Shown here: positions 26,694 to 36,348 of the stretch, piece after piece
How positions within the stretch are numbered: the stretch's first letter is position 1
How the letters are laid out: the number at the start of each line of letters is the position of its first letter
From: Bryocella elongata
GTDB taxonomy: Bacteria; Acidobacteriota; Terriglobia; Terriglobales; Acidobacteriaceae
NCBI RefSeq assembly: GCF_900108185.1
Contig: NZ_FNVA01000001.1
Location: 1,426,001-1,490,000 of the forward strand
Reading direction: 5' to 3'
Length of the DNA stretch: 64,000 nucleotides
Translations under genes and position numbers: made by a program
The notes under the pieces: model-generated
What the model was told of the DNA's origin: nothing
Database searches by the model: none
Seen by the model: only the letters and a program-made list of their open reading frames with translations

Positions 26694-28253
26694 CTAGAAC
26701 TGGTAGCCAAACGTAAGCGTATAGATGTTGGCCGTGTTGACGCCGCCGAGGATGGGCCAGCTCTGCAGGCGACGGTACTCGGGCGAAAGGATGATGGACG
26801 ACCACGGACGGAAGATCAGGTTGCCAACGATGCTTCGATTGCGGGTGTAGAAAAAGATGGGGCTGGCGCCGGACAACGGTACCGAGTTACGCAGCTCGTT
26901 GCCCGAGGCCGAATCCTGGCCAATGGAAGCATTCGCGTTGAGCGTGGAAGAGAGCTTGTAGCTCCACTCCAGCCAGCCTCCCTCTGCGTTCAGCGCACGG
27001 AGATAGGTCGCCGTGCTGTTCGGAAAGTTGTACGTCACGGTATTCCGATAGGCCCCACCACCAAGATCGCCCAGGCCACGGCCACGGTATAGTTCTCCCG
27101 AAAGGTGAAGCCGGTGGCCAAAGGGAACGCGCCAATCCGCCGTCGTGGCCCAGGTATCGACCCGCTGATTCCCCTTATAGTTCTGCCTGCCGTACAGACC
27201 GCCGATGCCCAGTTCAAAATGATGCTCATTCTTGCTGGAACTGTAAGCCAACCTTGTTTCATAGCTTGGCTGGCCGGAGGCTTCCCCCGCGCCCGTGGCT
27301 CGTAAGGTAACGTTGCTGGCTGCATTCAGGGTTTGCGTATCAAGCAGGCCTAGCTGGAACGAGAGTGCGCGGTTCGTGTTTTCTAAACCAAAGGAGTGCT
27401 TCCACATGAACTGAGGAGCCCATGTCCAGAGGTTGCCGGACCATGCCAACGAAGGCTGCGCCACCGTAGCAAAGGAGTCTGGGGAAAGAGGCGAGATCAG
27501 CGGCGTATCATAGTTGGCTTCCAGCGTGTCACGCGCCCATGAAGCAGTAATGGCTGCCGTGCGCAGACGGACTGTTCCCGCTGGTCCGCTGGTTGCCGAT
27601 CCCGTAACGCCCCCGAAGAAGTCCATGCTGACCCGCGCGCTGGTCTGTGCGCCGCCCAGCACCGGGCCCGTCCCTTCCAGGCCGAGGATCGTCTGCCGCA
27701 GGCTTGCCCCCGTGCTGGTATTGCTGCTGGTCGTGCTGGGGAGCAGCGCGCTGCTGGGCAAATCGATCTGGTCGACCGTGCCTTGGTTGACGAAGGAGTT
27801 GAACAGCACCAAACCTGTGAGACGCACCGGGAACCTTGACGAGCTTTCGACTTTGGTCTGTTGCTGCTGGGCCGATGCGGACTTGAGAATGTCGATGTCT
27901 TCTGCGTCTGCCGACTTCGCAGCGCTGTCCTCAACGCCTCCCGCCGCAGCCGCGGGGACTACCGGCGTCACAGCCACGGTGCCCTGTTGCGGCGGCGTCT
28001 CTTTGGCCGCCAGGAGCTCACGTAGACGATCAATCTCTGCTTGCATCTGCTGAATCTGTTGCTGCGACTGCTCTACCCGCTGCTGCGTTGCGCGCAGTGC
28101 AGCAGCCAGCTTTTCTAACTGCTGCGATACCGACCCATCCGGATGGCTCTCCGTTTGTGCTTTCACAGGGAGCGCCGCCATAGTGCAGAGTACCCAAGCC
28201 ACGACAAGCGATGACAACTGATGGCGGCAGATCTTCATTGGGATGCGACTCAT
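26694..28253 (-). CDS. Porin-like outer-membrane protein with N-terminal coiled coil
   Basis: 519 residues: a Sec signal (LVVAWVLCTMAALPVKAQ), then a Gln-rich coiled coil at about residues 43-87 (LEKLAAALRATQQRVEQSQQ, QIQQMQAEIDRLRELL). The rest is a barrel-like region with alternating amphipathic strands and a C-terminal Phe (YTLTFGYQF), as in OprO/P or carbohydrate-type porins. The start overlaps the kinase stop by ATGA (28250-28253), indicating translational coupling. No substrate can be read. The cupredoxin gene follows directly, and the pair may form one envelope function. Confidence 0.75.
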   Translation of the reverse strand: MSRIPMKICRHQLSSLVVAWVLCTMAALPVKAQTESHPDGSVSQQLEKLAAALRATQQRVEQSQQQIQQMQAEIDRLRELLAAKETPPQQGTVAVTPVVPAAAAGGVEDSAAKSADAEDIDILKSASAQQQQTKVESSSRFPVRLTGLVLFNSFVNQGTVDQIDLPSSALLPSTTSSNTSTGASLRQTILGLEGTGPVLGGAQTSARVSMDFFGGVTGSATSGPAGTVRLRTAAITASWARDTLEANYDTPLISPLSPDSFATVAQPSLAWSGNLWTWAPQFMWKHSFGLENTNRALSFQLGLLDTQTLNAASNVTLRATGAGEASGQPSYETRLAYSSSKNEHHFELGIGGLYGRQNYKGNQRVDTWATTADWRVPFGHRLHLSGELYRGRGLGDLGGGAYRNTVTYNFPNSTATYLRALNAEGGWLEWSYKLSSTLNANASIGQDSASGNELRNSVPLSGASPIFFYTRNRSIVGNLIFRPWSSIILSPEYRRLQSWPILGGVNTANIYTLTFGYQF

Positions 28254-30070
28254 GGCGTTACTCCCAAGGAGGCTTCACGTTCAACGACAGCGGCCAGGGA
28301 GGGGTCAGATGGAATGAGCAGGAAAAACTCCGTTTGCCAGCCTGAAGCACCGTCTTCGATACGCCGCATTCCGGCTGCTCCCCCATGCGCTTCAACGATG
28401 CGCTTGACGATGGCCAGACCGAGGCCAATGCCGCTCTCTTTGCCTGCGCTGACAAACGGCTCGAACAGACGAAGAGCTATCTCCTCGCGAACACCTTCGC
28501 CGTTATCGCGTATTCGGATGGCAGCGACCGCGTTACCGTTCTCGTCGACTTCCTGCTGGAGCACGACGCCTATCGCCGGCGGGAATGAGGAGCGCCGTGC
28601 AGCCTGGCACGCATTCAGGAGCAAGTTATAGACCGCCCGCTGCAGCTCTTTGCCATCGATTACCCCTGTCAACTCGCAAAACTCGCCGGCTTCAACGGCA
28701 ACGCCGCGCGCATCGGGGTGCGGTTGAATCATTGCCAGGGCCCGCTGTACCGCCGCCGTGATCGAATCTGGTGCAAGCTGCACCGCGATGCCCGTCCGGC
28801 CGAAGGTGAGGATGGCATCGAGCAGCTCCGTCATGCCTCGCGCCGATTCTGTAATCTCGCCAAGCAACTCTGTGCGCTCCTCGAGAGACAGCGTGCTCGA
28901 GGAAAGAAACTCGGCATTCGCGTAGATGGGCGAGAGATAGTGACGCAGATCATGCGAAATGGAGCTCGCCAGGCGACCAATCGTGGCCTGCCGCTCGCCC
29001 TCGATCAGTTTGGCTTGGCTGGACAGCACCGCGGCGTGCATCTTCTCAAACGACTCGCGAAGCTCACGCAACTCCTGGGGTCCAGTTGCCGGCACCGGAG
29101 CGATCGTTTCTCCGCGCCCCATCTGCCGCGTACTTTGCAGCAATGCGTCCAGCGGTCGTGTAACAGTCCCCGCGAGCGCGAGCGCCATGCCACCGCCAAC
29201 CAGCAGAAGCGACAAACCGATGGCTAGAATGCCGACGTTGAGTTGCCGCAGCAGGGCGGTCTGCTCTTTGTCCGATTGCAATAAGACAAGATAGATCGAC
29301 GGCGTCGTGTCCGTCGCGCCCTGAAGTAGAAGCGAAGAGGTCATGTAACTGTCGTTCCCGAGCTTCACGGGATTCGTACGCTCACCCCGCGTCAGGCCTG
29401 CCATAACGGCGCGGGAAAGCCTTCGCGCCTCGGCCTCATCCAGCGTCGACGCGATCACCCTCTCCGAAGTTGCGAAAACAACCTGTCCAGCCGGCGATCG
29501 CTCGATCATCCGTGCCAGATGATCGTTCAACTCATACCCACTGCTGACATACCCCAGCACACGGCGCTCTTCTCCCGCAGCAAAGGAGATAGGTTCGGTG
29601 GCGACCTCAAACAGATGCCCCGAGCTGAAGATGAGCGTAGTCTGGTAAGGAATATCGCGGGAGCGGCCCAAAGCCGCCGCGCAATCGTCAAGCGCGATGG
29701 AATGACCATGGGAGTAGACTGCCAGGAGTGTCCCATCCGGACGCATCAGCGCAAAGATGTCGCTGCCGCTCGTCTCCCAGAACGTCTTGCCCGCATCGAC
29801 GATCGTGGGCTGATCGTGGGTGGTCATCAAGGCCTTCAGGCTAGGCATCTCGGACAACAGGGCTGTCTGGCGAAGGAGCAGGTCCTGCCTTTGCTGTTCG
29901 ATTGCCTGAAAGGTGTCTCGTGAATGGGCCATCTCGGCCAAAGAGGTGCGCGCCACCTGCCGGTTTACCGTGAAGCCAGCCAACACCAGAAACAACGAAG
30001 TCATCGCAACAACGATAGCCAGCAGCACGAAGAACAGACTTTGCCGGATACCCAGTCGTCCTCGACTCAT
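28250..30070 (-). CDS. Sensor histidine kinase
   Basis: 606 residues. TM1 is at about 12-33; a ~240-residue extracytoplasmic sensor region (double-Cache-like: FWETSGSDIFALMRPDG, VLGYVSSGYELNDHLARMI) follows; TM2 is at about 275-300, then HAMP (TRPLDALLQSTRQMGRGE). The phosphoacceptor is His373 in SISHDLRHYLSPI, and the ATPase domain shows the N-box (YNLLLNACQAARR), DNGEGV and GIGLGLAIVKRIVEAHGG. It is co-transcribed with the OmpR-type response regulator (37 bp upstream) and overlaps the porin gene by 4 bp. The stimulus is unknown. Confidence 0.92.
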   Translation of the reverse strand: MSRGRLGIRQSLFFVLLAIVVAMTSLFLVLAGFTVNRQVARTSLAEMAHSRDTFQAIEQQRQDLLLRQTALLSEMPSLKALMTTHDQPTIVDAGKTFWETSGSDIFALMRPDGTLLAVYSHGHSIALDDCAAALGRSRDIPYQTTLIFSSGHLFEVATEPISFAAGEERRVLGYVSSGYELNDHLARMIERSPAGQVVFATSERVIASTLDEAEARRLSRAVMAGLTRGERTNPVKLGNDSYMTSSLLLQGATDTTPSIYLVLLQSDKEQTALLRQLNVGILAIGLSLLLVGGGMALALAGTVTRPLDALLQSTRQMGRGETIAPVPATGPQELRELRESFEKMHAAVLSSQAKLIEGERQATIGRLASSISHDLRHYLSPIYANAEFLSSSTLSLEERTELLGEITESARGMTELLDAILTFGRTGIAVQLAPDSITAAVQRALAMIQPHPDARGVAVEAGEFCELTGVIDGKELQRAVYNLLLNACQAARRSSFPPAIGVVLQQEVDENGNAVAAIRIRDNGEGVREEIALRLFEPFVSAGKESGIGLGLAIVKRIVEAHGGAAGMRRIEDGASGWQTEFFLLIPSDPSLAAVVEREASLGVTP

Positions 30071-30106
30071 CTTGCTCCTGTCTGCGGTCGCCAGAGGCCC
30101 CGGGGC

Positions 30107-30796
30107 TCAGCCTTCCGGAACGAACTTGTAGCCAGCGCCGTGTATCGTTCTCAGATATCGAGGTTCCGTGGGATTCGGTTCGAGCTTTTGCCGCAACTTC
30201 AGGATTTGATTATCCACAGTTCTTGTCGTCGGGTAGGACTCGTATCCCCACACTTCGGTCAGGAGCTGCTGGCGGGAGATAACCCGCGTGGGGTTCTCGA
30301 AGAAATATCGCAGCAGCTTAAACTCCTGGGCTGTCAGGCTTACCAGCCGTCCCGCCCGCACGACTTCCATCTGCTCCAAATCGACGATGACATCTCCAAA
30401 TCCCTTGGGGGCCGAAGGCTTCACACCCATTCGATTGCATCGCCGTATCGCGGCCTGCACCCTTGCCAGCAGCTCCCGCGGGCTGAACGGCTTCGTCATG
30501 TAGTCGTCTGCGCCCAGTTCCAATAGCAGGACTTTGTCCGCGACCTCGCTCACCGCGCTCAGAATGACAACCGGCAGATTCGGCTGCCGGTCTTTGATGC
30601 TTCGGCACACCTCACGCCCTGAGATCTTCGGCAGCATCAGGTCAAGCACAACAGCCTCCACCCCGACGGCGCTCGTTGCCTCTTTCGCATTCACACCGTC
30701 ATTGAGGACTTGGACTTCATAGTTCTCCCCTTCAAACAGACGGCGCAACGCCCTTTGAATGCGGGTGTCATCTTCAATCAACACAATGATGCCCAT
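30107..30796 (-). CDS. OmpR/PhoB-family response regulator
   Basis: 229 residues from ATG 30796 (a TTG six bases earlier is also in frame). The receiver domain has the acidic pocket IEDD, the phosphoacceptor Asp in VVLDLMLPK (about residue 52) and Lys in YMTKPFSPRE (about 102). The C-terminal winged helix (SLTAQEFKLLRYFFENP, ISRQQLLTEVWGY, TRTVDNQILKLRQKLE, IHGAGYKF) is textbook OmpR. It heads the operon of kinase, porin-like protein and cupredoxin, which it probably controls. Its start is about 60 bp from the IS-element end at 30860. Confidence 0.95.
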   Translation of the reverse strand: MGIIVLIEDDTRIQRALRRLFEGENYEVQVLNDGVNAKEATSAVGVEAVVLDLMLPKISGREVCRSIKDRQPNLPVVILSAVSEVADKVLLLELGADDYMTKPFSPRELLARVQAAIRRCNRMGVKPSAPKGFGDVIVDLEQMEVVRAGRLVSLTAQEFKLLRYFFENPTRVISRQQLLTEVWGYESYPTTRTVDNQILKLRQKLEPNPTEPRYLRTIHGAGYKFVPEG

Positions 30797-30923
30797 AGGC
30801 AACCATTATCAGGCAGATCGGGAAAGAATCAACACCGGCCATTCTTGAAGAGCTGACAATGAGTTGGCGTGCCCGGCGTGAACTGTGCCAGTGGAGAAGA
30901 GAGACCCTGGACAAGGAGAGCGT

Positions 30924-31205
30924 ATGGGACGGGGCAAGAAGTATCAGCCAGAGCAGGTGGTAAATTTGTTGCGGCAGATCGAAGTGGCCGTGGCGAATGG
31001 GAAGACGACTGCGCAGGCATCGAAGGAAGCCGGGATCGTGGAGCAGACGTACTTCCGTTGGCGTAAGGAGTACGGCGGGCTGCAGGTGGACCAGGCGAAG
31101 CGGCTGAAGGAGCTTGAGCAGGAGAACTCGAAGCTGAAGCGTCTGGTGGCGAACCTGAGCCTGGACAACCTTGTGTTGAAGGACTTCGCCTCGGGAAACT
31201 TCTGA
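30924..31205 (+). CDS. IS3-family transposase OrfA (helix-turn-helix)
   Basis: 93 residues from ATG 30924 (AAGGAG seven bases upstream). The N-terminal helix-turn-helix (YQPEQVVNLLRQIEVAVANG, SKEAGIVEQTYFRWRKEYGG) is followed by a leucine-zipper region (AKRLKELEQENSKLKRLVAN). It appears intact. In IS3 elements OrfA binds the ends and is fused to OrfB by frameshifting; here the partner is catalytically dead. Confidence 0.88.
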   Translation: MGRGKKYQPEQVVNLLRQIEVAVANGKTTAQASKEAGIVEQTYFRWRKEYGGLQVDQAKRLKELEQENSKLKRLVANLSLDNLVLKDFASGNF

Positions 31206-31987
31206 GCCCTGAGCGACGACGGATCGCAGCAGATCATGCGCAGCAGCAGCATGGGATGACGGAGCGCAGGGCGTGCCGGTTGGCCAACCAGCCTCGCGGC
31301 ACACAGCGCTATCGTGCGATCCGGCGTGAAGACGAAGATGCACTCACGCAGGCGATCATCCAGCTTGCCAGCCAGTACGGCCGTTATGGCTATCCCCGGA
31401 TCACGGCGTTGCTGCAGCGAGCTGGTTGGCGAGTGGGCAAGGACCGTGTAGAGCGTATCTGGCGTCGCGAAGGGCTGAAGGTTCCACAGAAGCAGAAGCC
31501 ACGAGGACGTCTGTGGCTCAACGATGGTTCGTACGTGCGACTAAGGCCGGAGCGGCGGAACCATGTGTGGAGTTACGACTTCGTCAGCGCACGGACGCAT
31601 GATGGCCGCAGAGTACGGCTTCTCAACCTGATCGACGAGCACACGCGCAAGAGCCTGCTGGTGCGTGCAGAACGCCGCTGGTCCAGCGAGCCAGGATCGC
31701 CGTGGGAGAACGGCTACTGCGAGAGCTTCAACTCCAAGATCAGAGACGAGTTCCTGAACGGCGAGATCTTCTACTCGGTCAAAGAACTGCGCGTGCTGGC
31801 CGAACGCTGGCGCGTGCACTACAACACAGTCAGACCGCACTCCTCGCTGGGTTACAGGTCACCAGCACCGGAGGCATGGCTGACAAAGAACATGGGGCAT
31901 GGAGAAGTAGAAACCGCTATGCGCTTCCCATGTCTCCACACCCCCGACGGCGGCTATCTGAACTCAGAAATAGCTGCGCTACACTAA
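31202..31987 (+). pseudogene. IS3-family transposase OrfB with in-frame deletion of the catalytic core
   Basis: The rve-type integrase domain is recognisable at both ends: the first catalytic Asp in HVWSYDFVSARTHDG and the Glu in PWENGYCESFNSKIRDEF. Between them, KSLLVRAERRWSSEPGSPW joins two positions normally about 60 residues apart. The missing segment would contain the second catalytic Asp (SDNGPEF in intact relatives). The frame is preserved across the deletion, but the DDE triad is incomplete, so the protein cannot transpose. Confidence 0.88.
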
Positions 31988-32047
31988 CTCTTCCAACGGC
32001 ACAAAAGATCGGGCATGCCAAGTCAGTGTGATGGTGACTGACGATGA

Positions 32048-34624
32048 CCCCAGGTGAATACCGAGGCGGGTGGGAACGCAAGCGCGATCGTGTTGAAGGG
32101 CGATGATCTAGACGCGCTGGTCGACGATCCCGACGAACTGGCAAACGAGGTTTCCGCATTGTCGGGACCATCCACTGGCCCCAATAGCGGCGAAGTTTTT
32201 GTCGACGGCTTCAGCGGAGGCGAACTTCCTCCCAAGTCATCCATCCTGGCCATCCGCGTCAACAAAAACCCCTTCTCTGCCCAATTCGATCGACTTGGCT
32301 ACGGACGCATCGAGATCCTCACCAAGCCCGGGACCGAAAAGCTCCACGGACAGGCTCTTCTGCAAGGCAATGATAAGTCCTTCAACACAGGTGACCCTTT
32401 TACCACCAGCATTCCCGACTATTACAGCTACCAATTCAGCGGTTCGCTCAGCGGTGCCCTCTCGAAAGGCGCGTCTTTCGCCTTGAACGTCGATGCTCGC
32501 GAGCAGCAAAGCGTCAACACCTGGGTCATTCCCGATGCAGTGCTGCCTAACAGCGCCGGCGTTTACGTGGACAACGTCAACTCTCCCGTAAGCTGCTGAG
32601 CCCGCATATTCGCGACAATGCCTCGCTGCGCTTCGATTGGCAACTCGCAAAGAAGACCACCATGACCGCTCGCTACGGTTTCTGGTATGAGAACGAAAAG
32701 GGCAATCTCGACTCCGGCCCCGGCACCCTCTCCAGCGGCTCAACCCACGAATCAAACTCCGACCACACGATACAGCTCTCAAGCACTTCCGTCGTCAACG
32801 ACCACTTCATCAACGAAAGTCGTTTCCAGTTCGAACGTCATGACGAGAACCACTACGCCGACTCCACGGCCCGCACCATCGGGGTTGCAGGCGATTTCGT
32901 CGGAGGAGGCTTCACAGGCCAGACCAGCCAGGACCACCGCCTTGCGCTCGAGTTCCAAGACTTCAGCACGCTCAGCATGAAGAGACACTCCATCATTGTC
33001 GGCACGCGCCTCCGCGACAACCGCGACGCGAATAAGAGCACCTCCAACTTCAATGGCCGCTTCGATTTCTCACCCCGCACCATCGGTGCGATGACTTACT
33101 CCTCTAGTACGGTCTACGAGCAGGTAGCCAACGGCCTCGCCAGCGGACAGACCTTCAATAGCCTCGCCGCGCAGGGCTTCGCTCCCTCCTCCGCAAGCTA
33201 TACCAGTGGCAACCCCTCCGCTGTCGCCAACGTCTTCGACGCCGCCCTCTTCCTCCAGGACGACCTCCGCGTCAACCAGCGCGTCACCCTCTCAGCAGGC
33301 ATCCGTTGGGAAGCCCAGAACCACATCGCCGACCACAACGACTGGGCTCCACGCGTTGCCATCGTTTACGCTCTCGACGGACGCAATGGCCGAAAAATCA
33401 AAACGGTACTTCGCGCGGGCTACGGGATCTCTTACGACCGGCTCCCCACCACCAACCTGTTAACTGTCAACCGCTCCAACGGTGTTCGTCAGATCGTCCT
33501 CACCAATCCGACGTGCAAGTCCATCGCAACTTCGCTCGAAGCGATCGACATGACCACCTGCACCAGCGGCACATCCACCACCGCACCGCCCATCCGCTAT
33601 CGCATCGCACCCCAACTACCATGCCTCCTACACCGAGCAGTCAGGAGCGGGCATCGACCGCCAGTTGCTCGCGGAAACCAGCGTCACCGTCACCTATCTC
33701 CATTCCTTCGGAGTCCACCAACATGTCATTCGCAACGCCGATCAGGCCATCGGAGGCCCGGCACAAACAACTTCGCCAGGCTATCTCTACGAGTATTTTC
33801 CGGAGGCCATGTTCAAACAGAATCAGATCATTACCAGCGTCAAAACCCGCCTGAGCCAAAAGCTTGCACTCAGCGGCTTCTACACCTACTCCAAAGCCAC
33901 CAGCAACGGCGCAGGAGCCTCTGGCAGCAACTTCGTCTCCAACGCCTACAACCTCGACCAGGATCTCGGCCCCGCCGGCTTCGTCTTCAAGCACGTAGCC
34001 TTCCTCACCGGAACCTACGATGGCCCATGGGGGCTCTCCTTCAACCCCTTCGTCATTGCCCAGTCAGGACGCCCCTTTAACATCACTCTCGCCGCCGACC
34101 CGCTCAATAACCTCTTCAATCAGCGGCCCACCTACGCGACCGCAGCCACGCCCGCAGCCAATCAGGTCGCCACTCCATTCGGTCTCCTTGATAGCGCCGC
34201 ACTGCCCGGCGAACAACTCATCCCAGTGAACCTCGGAACCAGCCCCTCATCGTTCGCCGTAAATCTGCGCATGAGCCGGGGGTTCACGTTTGGGGGCAAG
34301 ACCGCGTCAAACGGAGCCGCCGATGATGCCTCCGTGACGACCGCTCCAACGAGCACAACCACCCGAGGAGATCGCGGGCCCGGTGGAGGAAGCTTGGCCG
34401 GCAACGTACCCTCTACCTCCTCCGGGGCTAAAGAGCCGGGTGGAAAATATGGCCTGCGTTTCAGCGTCCAGGCGCTCAACCTCTTCAACAACATCAACTA
34501 CGGCGTCCCCATCGGTGTCCTCGGTTCACCCTACTTCGACCGCCCTACCTCGCTCATCGGAGGCGCTTACAGCACTGGCTCAGCGGCTCGCCGTGTCTAT
34601 ATTCAGGCGGCATTCTCTTTCTGA
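32048..34624 (+). pseudogene. TonB-dependent receptor remnant (5' truncated, two frameshifts)
   Basis: An Oar-type receptor without signal peptide, carboxypeptidase-like domain or the start of the plug. It opens at PQVNTEAGGNASAIVLKGDD and then shows the plug motif (FVDGFSGGELPPKSSI, GYGRIEILTKPGTEKLHG) and the full barrel, ending in the aromatic C-terminus YIQAAFSF. Frame changes occur near 32590 (after VDNVNSPV; the sequence resumes as SPHIRDNASLRFDWQL) and near 33605 (resumes as NYHASYTEQSGAGIDRQLL). The first ~57 bp after the IS end carry no family sequence. Reading frames are otherwise long and the protein motifs well kept, so the inactivation is fairly recent. Confidence 0.9.
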
Positions 34625-34864
34625 CATGTGCGGATCCAGTTACTGGACAAGGCGAGTGCAGCCCCTTCCCCACGGACCGGGTACCTTCATTGAAGCCCAT
34701 GGGCTTGCGTATGAGGAAAACGTTCAGACTCTGCCACAGGCCGGGACTGGCGCGTCACATGGGGAAATGAGAAGGAGCATGGCGCATGCAGTGTCGAGAG
34801 TAACGCCCCATAGACGGCATCCTCCAAATCAACCTCGTAGGAATATGGTGTTGCACGCTCGGTG

Positions 34865-35080
34865 GTGCGATCGAAACGAAGCTCGGTCGACGGCCGAAGT
34901 CTTCATCGCTCCCACGGACGTCATCAATGTAACGCTGCCGTAATCAGGCACACAGCTGCCGCTGAGAAAGTGAGAGCCGCGAAAGCCCTGAATACTGGTA
35001 TCCGAGAAGTAGTGCGGAACGAAGCATTTCATCTCTCCGGCGCGCGTCTGCGGCGTCCAGTGCGTCATCGCTGGTAATCG
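34865..35080 (-). pseudogene. GH92 alpha-mannosidase fragment
   Basis: About 70 codons read THWTPQTRAGEMKC, HYFSDTSIQGFRGSHFLSG, SCVPDYGSVTLM, which is the conserved early segment of GH92 exo-alpha-mannosidases (GFxxxHxSGxxxPDYGxxxLMP). Neither the N-terminal start nor the remaining ~650 residues are present. The fragment lies 50 bp downstream of the amber-mutated GH27 gene on the same strand, so it was once the next gene of the TBDR2 operon. The 240 bp between it and the TBDR remnant hold nothing else I recognise. Confidence 0.75.
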
Positions 35081-35129
35081 CTCGCGTTTCGATGCGCTCT
35101 CATACGGCCGCGACCTTGCCATCGCAGAA

Positions 35130-36338
35130 CTACTTCGACAAGCGCAAGAGGATCGAGCCGTGCCGTGGGATCGTGAAGGCGTTCGAGTCGGAGATCTGTC
35201 CCAAGTCCTTCGCCATCCAAATATCTCGTGCATGCCAGCTAGCCGCAGCGCCAGCCTCTTCGAGATGCAGCGAGATTCCTCGAAGATACGAACGTTGTTC
35301 GCCGAAGTTGAAGATCGCAAGAGCCTTGCTTCCATCAGCCAGCGGGCGAGCCCAGATTTCGACGGGCCCTTCCGCGTAGATCCGATCGGCCTGCTTCCCG
35401 AGCGAGTCTTGATCGATCGCGACAACTTCGCGATTGGTTAGGATCGATGTCAATTCCGGAGTGAGCTGCGAGAGGTTGTTTCCAGCGAGCAATGGCGCAG
35501 CGAGCATCGCCCACATGCCCATGTGAGTGCGGTTCTCATCCAGCGTCAATTTACCGTTGCCCACCTCAAGCATGTCCGGATCGTTCCAGTGGCCGGGTCC
35601 TGCGTATCGCGCTAGCCCGGCTTGCTCGCGGCCGATCAGCGAGATGCGATCGAAGTTGGGAGAGATGTCTCCGGTAGTACGCCATAAGTTCGCGCCGACC
35701 TCTGGGCCCCACTGCCACACCGAATCAAAACCATACTGGCAAAGGCTATAAACGATCGGCCTGCCGGTCTTGAGGAGAGCCTGGTGCATTCTCTCGTAGG
35801 CGTCGCGCATCATTGCGAACTGCTTGCGTTGCGACTCAGCATCATCGCCCGGATAAGTCTTGCGCATAACACCGTTGTGATAACTGCACAGGTCATACTT
35901 CAGATAATCGATGCCCCAGGAAGCATAGAGCTCCGCGTCCTGAGTTTCATGCCCCATGCTTCCGTCGAAGCGCGCACAGGTATTCGGGCCGGGTGAGCTG
36001 TAGATGCCCAGCTTCAGTCCCTTGCTGTGGACGTAGTCCGCCAGCGCCTTCATGTCCGGAAATTTATCGTTGCTGTGCAGCACGCCGTCCTTGTCGCGAG
36101 TGCCCTCCCACGTGTCGTCGATATTGACGTAGACATACCCCGCGTCGCGCATGCCAGAGGACACAAGCAGGTCCGCAGCCCGACGAACATCCTTGTCGGT
36201 AACCTTCTCCGCGAACCAGTTCCACGAGTTCTAGCCCATGGGAGGCGTAGCAGCAAGCGAAACCTCGCCGTGGCTCTGCGGTCGTGCAGATGTGGGGAGC
36301 AGGACGAGAGCGAGAAGTACAGTGAGACCGTTTCGCAT
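35130..36338 (-). pseudogene. GH27 alpha-galactosidase, interrupted by a single amber codon at the conserved Trp
   Basis: Reading from ATG 36338 gives a signal peptide (GLTVLLALVLLPTSARPQS) and then TPPMG, stop, NSWNWFAEKVTD. The stop (TAG, 36231-36233) replaces the Trp of the near-invariant GH27 opening PPMGWNSWN. The remaining ~366 codons are intact: NIDDTWEG, the nucleophile in YLKYDLCSYH, the acid/base region WRTTGDI, NDPDMLEVGN and the C-terminal beta-sandwich. A downstream in-frame GTG at 36164 opens a 344-codon frame but without signal peptide or the first barrel strand. It belongs to the TBDR2 operon, 10 bp behind the GH28 gene. It would be a 402-residue enzyme if the stop were a Trp or were read through. 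Confidence 0.88.
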
Positions 36339-36348
36339 TGATACCTTT

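Larger units (their letters stand above)
30860..31991 (+). mobile_element. IS3-family insertion element, internally deleted and inactive
   Basis: Contains an orfA (30924-31205) and a defective orfB (from about 31202 to 31987) in the -1 relative frame, as in IS3 elements that use programmed frameshifting. Weakly similar inverted ends (GAGTTGGCGTG at 30861 against GAGTTAGTGTA read in reverse from 31990) suggest the boundaries. I see no convincing target duplication. The beheaded TBDR pseudogene starts about 57 bp beyond the right end, so the element or its deletion probably removed that gene's 5' part. Confidence 0.75.

Noticed and set aside
30861-31990. Terminal inverted repeats and target duplication for the IS element
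   Set aside because: The GAGTT-type ends match at only about two thirds of positions and no duplicated target bases are seen, so I give the boundaries as approximate only.
34715-34724. GGAAAACGTT, a half match to the TBDR operator
   Set aside because: Only one half of the palindrome is present (the other side reads CAGAC), and it lies between pseudogenes, not before a receptor start.
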